A stretch of 64,000 nucleotides of DNA from Streptomyces griseus subsp. griseus (GTDB taxonomy: Bacteria; Actinomycetota; Actinomycetes; Streptomycetales; Streptomycetaceae), in assembly GCF_000720255.1 (NCBI RefSeq), contig NZ_JOJE01000010.1, forward strand, positions 109,859 to 173,858. Reading direction: 5' to 3'. Both the position numbers and the translations under genes were made by a program. This document shows positions 1 through 7,597 of this stretch, one piece after another. Below the pieces are notes generated by a model, which saw only the letters and a list, made by a program, of their open reading frames with translations, did no database searches and was not told the origin of the DNA. The number at the start of each line of letters is the position of its first letter. Positions within the stretch are counted from its first letter, which is position 1.

Positions 1-1
1 G

Positions 2-1084
2 CCGTTGCCGCCGCTGTCGCCGGACGACACGCTGCACATCGTGGGCGCGGTCTGCGACGACATCGAGGTGCCTCCCCAGCTCCCCCACGCGGTGCACCGG
101 CTGACCGGCGGCAATCCGCTCGGCATCGCGCTGGTCGCCACCGCCGCGAAACAGCACCCGGACCGGGCGGGCTCGCTCGGCGGACTGCTCACCGCGCGGA
201 TCACGGTGACGGAGGACCAGTCCGCCGAGCGAGACCGCCCGGCCTACGGCGAACTGCTGGACCGGCTGGTGCCGGGCGACCGGCTCGACGAACTGACCGT
301 GCTGGCAGCGGCCCACGACCACGACTCGGCGGTCGCGCTGGCCACGGCCCAGCTGCCGGACGACTTCGGCTCCTCGGGCGTACGGTCGCTGCGGGTGCGG
401 CTCGCCGAGGAGGGGCTGCCCGTGGAACCGGGCCACTTCGTCGGCGACCCGTTCGTGCGCACCCTGCTGCTGCTCCGGCTGCACCACCGCAACGCCGACC
501 ACGCGAAGTGGCGCGAGGTGCACGAGACGCTGATCCGGCACTACACGGACGACGGCTCCGACGGCGACGACGCCGACGGCCCGGCCCGCGCCCGCTACCG
601 GCTGCACCACGAACTGGCCCTGGGGGACACGGCGGGCGCGGTGGCGTACCTGCGCGACACCTTCCACAGCCTGCACACCCGCACCTGGCTGGACACCCTG
701 CGCTTCCTCGCCTCGGCGCCCTACTTCCACGCGCACGACGCCGAGGGCCGCGACTTCGCCGACCACGACGACCGGCGGGCGGCGGTCGCGCTGGGCCGCA
801 CGGACGCCGACCAGAGGCCGCCGGACGGTGTCGACGGCCTCTTCCACCTGCGGATACGGCGGCTGCTGCACGCCGTCTGGCAGGTGGCCGACCCGCTGGT
901 GCTGCCCGATCCGAGGGTGTGCGACCGGCTGCGGTTCGAGCTGCTGCAACTGTCCGACCTGCGGCCGGCGGGCGGGGCGCTGCTGTTCACGGCCTCGCGG
1001 ACCTGGCCCCGGGACGCCCGCGCCGGCCGGCCGTTGCGCACGCCGGGCGAGGACGAGTCGGACGACCGGGACGGGGAGGCGTGA
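2..1084 (+). CDS. C-terminal part of a STAND-like protein (5' end outside window)
   Basis: The open frame runs in from the left edge, so its true start is not visible; the TTG at 5 is only the first possible start codon here. Near the N-terminus of the visible part there is a TGGNPLGI motif, as in the nucleotide-binding-domain tail of STAND/LuxR-type ATPases. It is followed by an all-helical, Asp- and Arg-rich region without clear repeats. The stop codon TGA (1082-1084) overlaps the ATG of the next gene (1084), so the two are translationally coupled and probably work together. Role inferred only: a cytosolic ATPase or signalling partner of the membrane receptor-like protein downstream. I do not recognise a specific named family. 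Confidence 0.6.
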   Translation, partial: PLPPLSPDDTLHIVGAVCDDIEVPPQLPHAVHRLTGGNPLGIALVATAAKQHPDRAGSLGGLLTARITVTEDQSAERDRPAYGELLDRLVPGDRLDELTVLAAAHDHDSAVALATAQLPDDFGSSGVRSLRVRLAEEGLPVEPGHFVGDPFVRTLLLLRLHHRNADHAKWREVHETLIRHYTDDGSDGDDADGPARARYRLHHELALGDTAGAVAYLRDTFHSLHTRTWLDTLRFLASAPYFHAHDAEGRDFADHDDRRAAVALGRTDADQRPPDGVDGLFHLRIRRLLHAVWQVADPLVLPDPRVCDRLRFELLQLSDLRPAGGALLFTASRTWPRDARAGRPLRTPGEDESDDRDGEA

Positions 1085-2625
1085 TGGGAAGCCGTGCTGT
1101 GCGGTGGCTGCGCGATGTCTGGCAGATCCGCCTCTACCGCTATGTCGCCCTGCTCGTGGCGGCCGCGCTGGTGGCGGGCGGCTTCTTCGGCATCAGGGCG
1201 CTCGCGCGGGAGGACCGCTCGTGCGCCGCCGGGGTGGATCGTCCGGAGGGCGACGACGAGTGCGTGGGCGTCGCGACGGAGGCGTACGACTTCGGGCAGG
1301 GCCGGCTGCGGGAGGTGGTGCGGGCGATCGGCCGGGAGAACGACCGGCTCAAGGCGGGCAGTTACGTCACGGTCGCGCTGATGCTGCCGTACACCGCGTC
1401 CAACCCGTCCACGGTGAGCGACATCCTGCACGAGACACAGGGGGCCTACCTGGCGCAGTGGCAGGCCAACCACGACTCCAACGGGCAGTCCCCGGCGATC
1501 CGGCTGGTGCTCGCCAACCCGGGGGCGACCGGGGATTACTGGCAGCCCATGGTGGACCGGCTGGAGCGGATGACGAAGGGCACCGACCGGCTGCGCGCGG
1601 TCGTCGGGGTCGGTATGAGCACCGACAACAACAAGGCGGCCGTGCAGGAGCTGACCCGGCGCGGCATCCCGGTGGTCGGCAGCTCCATCACCGCCGACGA
1701 CCTCGCCAACGGGCACCGGGGCGGCGACCCGTTCCCCGGCCTCGCCCGGGTCTCCCCCACCAACACCGATCAGGCCCGCGCGCTCGCGTCCTTCGCGAAG
1801 GTGTCGGCGGGCAGGGCGCTGCTGGTGTACGACAAGCCGGGCGACCCGTACACGCGGACGCTGCAGACGTCGTTCGCGAAGCTGATCGAGGGCTCACCGT
1901 ACGAGCCGCAGCCGTTCACGCCGCCGGCCGACCGCAGCCAGGAAGGGACGACGGCGAACACGTTCCGGCAGATCACCCACCTGGTGTGCGACACGTCCCC
2001 GGAGACCGACACGATCCTGTTCGCGGGCCGGCACACCCAGCTGCGGCAGTTCATCAACGCGCTGGGGCAGCGTGGCTGCCAGGAACGGAGGTTCACACTG
2101 CTCACGGGGGACGAGGGCTCGTACCTCACCCATGAGGAGGATCTGGACCGCGGTGCCCTGAAGCGCAACCTGTCCGTCCGCTACACCTCCCTCGCCCACC
2201 CGGACGCCTGGCTGCGGGGCGCCCCGGCGACCGGTGGCTCGTCGAAGGACACGCGGGACCTGAAGGGGCTGCTGTCGCGGGCCGAGCGTGATCCGGTGGG
2301 ACCGCTCGGGCCGGTCGGCCTGGACGACGGCCAGCTGATCATCGGCTACGACGCCACGCTCGTCGCCGTCCACGGCATCCGTGAGGCCACCCCCGACGGC
2401 GGGGTGGTCCCGCCGCTCGCGGACGTCGGCCTGCAGTGGCCGCAGGTCAAGGGCTCGCTGCGGGTGAACGGGGTGAGCGGGTGGATCTGCCTGGACGTCC
2501 ACGGCAACCCCTACGACAAGGCCGTACCGATCGTGGAGCTCACCGCGCAGGGCGGCTCCCGCTTCGTGAAGATCGCCTGGCCGGAGGGGAAGCCGCCGGG
2601 GAAGGAGTGTCTGCCGCCGTCGTGA
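1084..2625 (+). CDS. Membrane-anchored type I periplasmic-binding-fold protein (ABC substrate-binding/receptor-like)
   Basis: A 513-residue product. The ATG at 1084 follows a GGGGAGG ribosome site; a GTG at 1081 is also in frame. Residues about 19-38 form a single hydrophobic helix after a basic N-terminus, with no lipobox, so the protein is probably anchored and faces outward. The rest resembles branched-chain amino acid/ANF-receptor ligand-binding proteins: a VALMLPY strand opening the first lobe, a VVGVGMSTDNN segment, and a GRALLVYDKPGDPY lobe-2 start. No permease or ABC ATPase follows. Coupled by overlap to the STAND-like gene upstream, it looks like a sensor or receptor more than a transporter component. 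The fold call is fairly safe; the ligand is unknown. Confidence 0.65.
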   Translation: MGSRAVRWLRDVWQIRLYRYVALLVAAALVAGGFFGIRALAREDRSCAAGVDRPEGDDECVGVATEAYDFGQGRLREVVRAIGRENDRLKAGSYVTVALMLPYTASNPSTVSDILHETQGAYLAQWQANHDSNGQSPAIRLVLANPGATGDYWQPMVDRLERMTKGTDRLRAVVGVGMSTDNNKAAVQELTRRGIPVVGSSITADDLANGHRGGDPFPGLARVSPTNTDQARALASFAKVSAGRALLVYDKPGDPYTRTLQTSFAKLIEGSPYEPQPFTPPADRSQEGTTANTFRQITHLVCDTSPETDTILFAGRHTQLRQFINALGQRGCQERRFTLLTGDEGSYLTHEEDLDRGALKRNLSVRYTSLAHPDAWLRGAPATGGSSKDTRDLKGLLSRAERDPVGPLGPVGLDDGQLIIGYDATLVAVHGIREATPDGGVVPPLADVGLQWPQVKGSLRVNGVSGWICLDVHGNPYDKAVPIVELTAQGGSRFVKIAWPEGKPPGKECLPPS

Positions 2626-2698
2626 GGGGTCGCCTCACCCTCGCGGGACATTCACCCAATTCGGCCTTTGGCCCGGCTTTGCCGAGCCGTAATAACGC

Positions 2699-2728
2699 TT
2701 GGCGTGCGGACATGGGTTCGATTATGAT
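2699..2728 (+). promoter_or_regulatory. Vegetative-type promoter for the small secreted protein
   Basis: TTGGCG (2699-2704) and TATGAT (2723-2728) are separated by 18 bases, a good match to the main Streptomyces sigma-factor consensus in a locally AT-richer stretch. The expected transcription start is near 2735. That lies 29 bases before the ATG at 2764 and almost exactly on the in-frame GTG at 2734. Confidence 0.55.
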
Positions 2729-2763
2729 CTTGGGTGAAGATTTTTCACAGGAAACGGGTGGGA

Positions 2764-3195
2764 ATGAAAATCTCTCTGGGGAAGAACTCTGCGAAGGTGC
2801 TGGGGACCGTCGCCGCGGCCGGACTGATCATGGCCATGGGCGCCGGACCCGCCGCCGCCGGACCGTCCGGGGTCCGGTTCGACGTCGGCCCGAAGCTGAG
2901 CGACGGGTCGCGCGAGATCGACGTCTACCTCAACAACCGGTACGCCGGATACGGGAAGTGGACCGCGAACGGGGACACCCTCACGGCTCACGACTCCCTC
3001 GGCGACGGTTACGGCATCGGCGCCTACCTGAGCACGAGCCCCGTTCGCGAGGCCGACACGTTCGGGAAAAGCTCCCCGTTCACCAGGAATGTGGGCGGAA
3101 ACCTGACCGAGGACAAGGCCTATTCCTTCTGGGTCTGCATCGGCAACAACAGCAGCGGACTGACCTGCTCCGACGTCTATCCGGTCACGGCGTAA
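2764..3195 (+). CDS. Small secreted protein of unknown function
   Basis: The product has 143 residues and begins with a typical Sec signal peptide: basic MKISLGKN, a hydrophobic stretch, then an AAAG cleavage region near residue 30. The mature part of about 110 residues is Gly/Asn/Asp/Ser-rich and probably beta-structured, with two cysteines near the C-terminus (CIGNNSSGLTC) that could form a disulfide. I chose the ATG at 2764 because GGGTGGG precedes it. An in-frame GTG at 2734 would add ten residues and could be used from a leaderless transcript. The gene stands alone between its own promoter and a strong hairpin. No family recognised. Confidence 0.7.
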   Translation: MKISLGKNSAKVLGTVAAAGLIMAMGAGPAAAGPSGVRFDVGPKLSDGSREIDVYLNNRYAGYGKWTANGDTLTAHDSLGDGYGIGAYLSTSPVREADTFGKSSPFTRNVGGNLTEDKAYSFWVCIGNNSSGLTCSDVYPVTA

Positions 3196-3206
3196 CAATG
3201 CATTTC

Positions 3207-3252
3207 AGCCAGGGTGGATCGCCCGGTTTCATTCCGGTGATTCACCCTGGCT
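3207..3252 (+). terminator. Terminator hairpin after the small secreted protein
   Basis: AGCCAGGGTG (3207-3216) pairs with CACCCTGGCT (3243-3252), with an inner CCGG/CCGG pairing. There is no long T-run, as is common in Streptomyces. Confidence 0.6.
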
Positions 3253-3281
3253 ATTTCCACGACCAGCGCCGTCCGTACGAC

Positions 3282-3325
3282 GAAGGCCGGTTCCCGCGAC
3301 CCTCAGGTCACAGGAACCGGCCTTC
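3282..3325 (-). terminator. Terminator hairpin after ccsB
   Basis: A perfect 13-base stem, GAAGGCCGGTTCC (3282-3294) with GGAACCGGCCTTC (3313-3325), lies just past the ccsB stop. It separates the convergent transcripts. Confidence 0.65.
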
Positions 3326-3337
3326 ACCGTTGGGCGG

Positions 3338-4414
3338 TCACACGCCCGCGTACGAGTGCTTGCCGCTCACGAAGATGTTCACGCCGTAGTAGTTGAACAG
3401 CCAGCAGGCGAAGGCGAGCATCGCGAGGTAGGCGGCCTTGCGGCCCTTCCAGCCGGCCGTGGCGCGGGCGTGCAGGTAGCAGGCGTAGCCGACCCAGGTG
3501 ATGAAGGACCAGGTCTCCTTGGGGTCCCAGCCCCAGTAGCGGCCCCAGGCGTCGCCCGCCCAGATCGCGCCCGCGATGATCGTGAACGTCCACAGCGGGA
3601 AGACGGCCGCGTTGACGCGGTAGGCGAACTTGTCCAGGGAGGCGGAGGACGGCAGCCGGTCCAGGAACGAGTTGGCGAACTTGCCGGGCTTGCCGCCGGT
3701 CGCGAGCTTGTTCTCGTAGGAGTCCTTGAACAGGTACAGGATCGTGGCGACCGCGCCGACGTAGAACACCGCGCCGCAGAAGATCGCGGTGGAGACGTGG
3801 ATGTACAGCCAGTACGAGTGCAGGGCCGGGACCAGCTGGTCGCTCGCCGTGTAGAGGACGGTGACCGCGAGGCCGAGATCGAGCAGGACGGTGGTGATCA
3901 GGAACAGGCCGAGCCAGCGGATGTTCTTCTTCAGCGCCAGCAGCCCGAGGTACACGCCGACGGCGACCGTCGAGAACGTGATGTTGAACTCGTACATGTT
4001 GCCCCACGGCGCCCGCTCCACCGAGGCCGCGCGGGCGACGACACCACCCAGCTCGACCAGGAAGGCGAGCACGGTGAGGGAGATGGCGATCCGTCCGTAG
4101 AGATCTCCCTGCTCGTCGCCGCCGTGCGCACCCGGCCCGTCGGGCACGTCACGGGCGCCGGTCGCTGACCGCACGACGACCTTCGGCCGCTCCAGGACGG
4201 CGGTGCCGCCGGCCTTCTGCACGGTGACTGCGGGCGCGCCCGCCTTCCTGGCGTCCGTGAGCGCGGCGGCCGTGCGACCGACCTTGCTGCGGCTGCCGAG
4301 GAGCCATTCGGCGATGTACGCGAAGAAGGCCAGGGTATAGACGGCCATCGACGAGTAGATCAACGTGTTGCTGATGTTCGCGAGGTTTTCGTTGGTGGCG
4401 GCGGCGAGAGTCAC
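3338..4414 (-). CDS. ccsB: Cytochrome c biogenesis protein CcsB/ResC (heme handling, System II)
   Basis: This 358-residue multi-pass membrane protein carries the tryptophan-rich WWD heme-handling motif of the CcsA/CcmC family (WAGDAWGRYWGWDPKETW, residues 285-302). Conserved histidines flank it (H206 and H315), the expected heme ligands. It forms the cytochrome c synthase with ResB, exporting heme and attaching it to CXXCH motifs on the outer face of the membrane. A charged linker (about residues 42-105) follows the first helix. Its start overlaps the resB stop by four bases (ATGA), so the two partners are coupled. The length fits the family. Confidence 0.93.
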   Translation of the reverse strand: MTLAAATNENLANISNTLIYSSMAVYTLAFFAYIAEWLLGSRSKVGRTAAALTDARKAGAPAVTVQKAGGTAVLERPKVVVRSATGARDVPDGPGAHGGDEQGDLYGRIAISLTVLAFLVELGGVVARAASVERAPWGNMYEFNITFSTVAVGVYLGLLALKKNIRWLGLFLITTVLLDLGLAVTVLYTASDQLVPALHSYWLYIHVSTAIFCGAVFYVGAVATILYLFKDSYENKLATGGKPGKFANSFLDRLPSSASLDKFAYRVNAAVFPLWTFTIIAGAIWAGDAWGRYWGWDPKETWSFITWVGYACYLHARATAGWKGRKAAYLAMLAFACWLFNYYGVNIFVSGKHSYAGV

Positions 4415-6126
4415 TGCTTCTCAGCCCCTTCGGCAGGTACGACTTGGAGGTCGGGGGAATCGGAGGAGCCGGGGTCGGGTGCCCCGGGGGCCTGGTCGTA
4501 CAGGATCGCGGCGAGTTCGCCGAGCTCTTCGGGCACCTTGGCGGACTCACTGCGGCCGAGCCCGGCCATCTCGACGACCGTGACGCCGTCGGCGCCCTTC
4601 ACCGCGCGCACCCAGACACGGCGGCGCTGGATGAACAGGGAGGCTGCCAGACCGAAGATCGCGGTGAACGCGCCGACGAGTGCCCAGCCGCTGCCGGGCT
4701 CCTGGACGATCTGGAAGTTCGCCCACTCCCTGGTGCCCTCGTAGGTGACCGAGCCCGCGCCGTTCGGGAGTTTCATGGTCTCGCCGGGCTTCAGGTTCTC
4801 GCGCAGCTGCGCGCCCTTGGAGTCCTTGAACCCCTTCATGTGGCTCTTGTCCAGCTGGTACACGCTCTGCGGGATGCCCGAGTTGACGCCGAGGTCGCCG
4901 TGGTACGGCGTCAGGTTCAGTACCGGGTTCCCCAGCGCCGGGAATGTCGAGGCGGTCTCGCTGCCGGGCGTGTACGTCGGCAGGAAGAAGGCCGAAATGC
5001 CCAACTGCTCACTGACGCCTCGGGCGTTCTTGTAGCCGTCGAGGACCTTGATCACACCGGAGGAGGTGACGTTGGAGTCCAGCGGCAGCAGGGGAACGGC
5101 GTCCTGGAAGACGACGTTGCCCTTGCCGTCGCGGACGGTGACGAGGGGGGCGTAGCCGTGGGCGGTGAGATAGACCTTCGCGTCGCCGATCTCCAGCGGG
5201 TGGTTGACCTCGACGACGGTCTTCTTGTCCTTGCCGTAGGCGCCCTCGCTGTAGGTGATGGCCGCCTGGTAGACGCGCGGGGTGCCCCTGTTCGGACCAG
5301 ATACCTCGTAGGTGCCGGTGAACTTGTTCAGGGTGAAGCTGAACGGGTTCAGGTCGTCGACGTCGAAGAGGTTGCCGGACTTGAAGTCGTCGTAGGAGAT
5401 CAGGGTGTTGGAGAAACCACCGTTGCCCTCGACGAGGAGCTTGTTGCCCTCGGACTTGAAGAGCTGGCCCCAGGCGAAGGCGACCAGCAACACGATGAGG
5501 GCGGTGTGGAAGGCGAGGTTGCCGACCTCGCGCAGGTAGCCCTTCTCGGCGGCGACGGCGTCACCGGTGAGGTGGGCGCGGAAGCGGCGCTTCTTCAGCA
5601 ACGCCAGCGCGGCCTCGCGCACCTCCTCCGGCTCGGCCTCCGTACGCCACACGGTGTATGCGGGAAGCCGCGTCAGCCGCCGGGGCGCACCCGGCGGACG
5701 TCCGCGCAGCTGGCCCACGAACTGCCAGGTGCGGGGCACGATACAGCCGATGAGGGAGACGAACAGCAGGATGTAGATCGCGGAGAACCACACCGAGCTG
5801 TAGACGTGGAAGAGGCCGAGCCTGTCGTAGATCGGCGCGAGCGTCTCGTGCGCCTTGCGGAAGTCGGCGACCTTCGTCTCGTCGCTGCCGGACTGCGGGA
5901 TCAGTGAGCCGGGGATCGCCCCGAGCGCCACCAGCAGCAGGAGCAACAGGGCGACCCGCATGGAGGTGAGCTGACGCCAGAACCAGCGGGCCCAGCCGAT
6001 GACGCCGAGGCCGGACACGTTGGCCAGCGTCTCCACGGGTGCGGTGGACATGTGCGAGCCGGCCGCACCAACGCCCTGGTCGTCCGGGGCGGCCGGGGTC
6101 TGCTCGCCGGTGGTCGTCTTGCTCAT
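4411..6126 (-). CDS. resB: Cytochrome c biogenesis protein ResB
   Basis: A 571-residue ResB/Ccs1-family protein. A hydrophilic N-terminal segment is followed by transmembrane helices near residues 57-78 (ending in the family-typical PGSLIPQ), 108-128 and 205-225. A large extracytoplasmic domain comes next, then a last helix near 490. With CcsB it makes the System II heme lyase complex that ligates heme to apocytochrome c, needed for the bc1-aa3 respiratory branch. It lies four bases downstream of ccdA in the same transcript and overlaps ccsB. All features and the gene order match actinobacterial ccs operons. Confidence 0.93.
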   Translation of the reverse strand: MSKTTTGEQTPAAPDDQGVGAAGSHMSTAPVETLANVSGLGVIGWARWFWRQLTSMRVALLLLLLVALGAIPGSLIPQSGSDETKVADFRKAHETLAPIYDRLGLFHVYSSVWFSAIYILLFVSLIGCIVPRTWQFVGQLRGRPPGAPRRLTRLPAYTVWRTEAEPEEVREAALALLKKRRFRAHLTGDAVAAEKGYLREVGNLAFHTALIVLLVAFAWGQLFKSEGNKLLVEGNGGFSNTLISYDDFKSGNLFDVDDLNPFSFTLNKFTGTYEVSGPNRGTPRVYQAAITYSEGAYGKDKKTVVEVNHPLEIGDAKVYLTAHGYAPLVTVRDGKGNVVFQDAVPLLPLDSNVTSSGVIKVLDGYKNARGVSEQLGISAFFLPTYTPGSETASTFPALGNPVLNLTPYHGDLGVNSGIPQSVYQLDKSHMKGFKDSKGAQLRENLKPGETMKLPNGAGSVTYEGTREWANFQIVQEPGSGWALVGAFTAIFGLAASLFIQRRRVWVRAVKGADGVTVVEMAGLGRSESAKVPEELGELAAILYDQAPGAPDPGSSDSPDLQVVPAEGAEKQ

Positions 6127-6129
6127 GGA

Positions 6130-6900
6130 TCAGATCCCCACAGTGAAGCCGTTGGACCAGGACTGCATGTCCTGTACGAGGCTGTCCCACGCGCCGGTCA
6201 GCAGCAACAGGCCGGTCACGATCATCATCGTGCCGCCGACGCGCATCACCCAGACATAGTGGCGCTTGATCCAGCCGAAGGCGCCGAGCGCCTTGCGGAA
6301 GGCGACCGCGGCGAGCACGAACGGCACGCCGAGGCCGAGGCAGTAGGCGACGGTCAGTATGGCACCGCGGCCCGCACTCGACTGCTGTGCGGACAGGGCG
6401 AGTACCGAGGCGAGGGTCGGGCCGATGCACGGGGTCCAGCCGATGCCGAACAGCGCGCCCAGCAGGGGGGCGCCGACCAGACCGACGGTGGGCTTGTTGT
6501 GGAAGCGGAACTCGCGCTGGGTCATCCAGGGCATCAGGCCCATGAAGAAGACGCCCATGCAGATCATGACGACGCCCAGCACCTTGGACAGGACACCCTT
6601 GTTGTCCTGGAGGGTGTCCCCGAAGAAGCCGAACAGGGCTCCGCTGGAGACGAACACGGCGGTGAAGCCGAGGACGAACAGGGAGGCGCCCGCCACCATC
6701 CGGCCGCGCCGGGCCTCGGCCAGGTCGGTGCCGGTGACGCCGGTCACATACGACAGGTAGCCGGGGACCAGGGGCAGCACGCACGGGGAGAAGAAGGAGA
6801 CGAGACCGCCGAGCAGCGCGAGGGGGAGGGCCGCGAGGAGGGCCCCGTTGAGCACCGTGTCGTTGTAGCCGTCCGCGGCCAGCGTGGTGAGCGAGCTCAC
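6130..6900 (-). CDS. ccdA: Thiol-disulfide transporter CcdA
   Basis: A 256-residue membrane protein with six predicted helices and the two redox cysteines of CcdA in helices 1 and 4: FFSPCVLP (C40) and GWTPCIGP (C158). CcdA moves reducing equivalents from cytoplasmic thioredoxin across the membrane to the ResA-like protein, keeping the apocytochrome c CXXCH cysteines reduced for heme attachment. The start is one base from the stop of the thioredoxin gene, so this is a tight operon. Confidence 0.93.
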   Translation of the reverse strand: MSSLTTLAADGYNDTVLNGALLAALPLALLGGLVSFFSPCVLPLVPGYLSYVTGVTGTDLAEARRGRMVAGASLFVLGFTAVFVSSGALFGFFGDTLQDNKGVLSKVLGVVMICMGVFFMGLMPWMTQREFRFHNKPTVGLVGAPLLGALFGIGWTPCIGPTLASVLALSAQQSSAGRGAILTVAYCLGLGVPFVLAAVAFRKALGAFGWIKRHYVWVMRVGGTMMIVTGLLLLTGAWDSLVQDMQSWSNGFTVGI

Positions 6901-6901
6901 G

Positions 6902-7531
6902 TCACTTCTCCGCGAGGACCGGGTCGATCATCGAGCGCAGCCTGTCCTCGCTGAGGGCGGCCAGTGAACGGGCCGCGATCTTCCCGCTCCGGTCGAGGAC
7001 GAGCGTGCTGGGGATCGCCTGCGGGTTGAGCGTGCCCTTCTGGAATCGGAGGATCAGCTTGCTGCTCGGGTCGTACAGGCTGGGGTACGTGACGCCGTAC
7101 TGCTTCTCGAAGGCGAGGGCGCTCCCGACCCGGGCGTCGGCGACGTTGATGCCGACGAACTGCACGCCCTTGCTCCGGACGTCCTTGTAGACCTTCTCGA
7201 AGTTGGGCGCCTCGGCGCGGCACGGGGCGCACCAGGAGCCCCACACATTGAGGACGACGACCTTGCCCTTGAAGGAGGCGACGTCGAGCTGCTTGCCGTT
7301 GATGGTCTTGCCGGAGAGGTCGGGGGCCTGGGCCCGCTCACCCTTCTCGGCGGTCGCGACGCCGTCCTTGCCCATGACGAAGTTGGTGTCGCCGCCCCCG
7401 CCCGACGTACCGCCCGAACCGCATGCGGCAAGAGTCAGCGCGGCGACCGCGGCACCCGCGGTGAGCAGGGCGGCGCGGGGCGAGCGGATCCAGGTGGTCG
7501 AGCTCAGGGGGGCGCGGCTGGCGGCACTCAT
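6902..7531 (-). CDS. ResA/TlpA-like thiol-disulfide oxidoreductase lipoprotein
   Basis: A 209-residue product. Its signal sequence ends in a lipobox (LAAC, C37), followed by a Gly-rich linker and a TlpA-type thioredoxin fold with the active-site motif WCAPC (C101 and C104). It is expected to be lipid-anchored outside the membrane, taking electrons from CcdA and reducing the heme-binding cysteines of apocytochrome c. It is the first gene of the ccs operon on this strand. Specific assignment as ResA rests on operon context; sequence alone would give TlpA-family. Confidence 0.88.
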   Translation of the reverse strand: MSAASRAPLSSTTWIRSPRAALLTAGAAVAALTLAACGSGGTSGGGGDTNFVMGKDGVATAEKGERAQAPDLSGKTINGKQLDVASFKGKVVVLNVWGSWCAPCRAEAPNFEKVYKDVRSKGVQFVGINVADARVGSALAFEKQYGVTYPSLYDPSSKLILRFQKGTLNPQAIPSTLVLDRSGKIAARSLAALSEDRLRSMIDPVLAEK

Positions 7532-7577
7532 GTGAAAAGTTTCGCATGCCCGTTCTGGGGATCTTGCACACCCCCCT

Positions 7578-7595
7578 TGCGGGCGGAAACCCGCA
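7578..7595 (-). terminator. Short hairpin between the NodB-like lipoprotein and the ccs operon
   Basis: TGCGGG (7578-7583) pairs with CCCGCA (7590-7595), immediately beyond the stop of the lipoprotein gene. It is short, so it may only attenuate. Confidence 0.35.
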
Positions 7596-7597
7596 TT

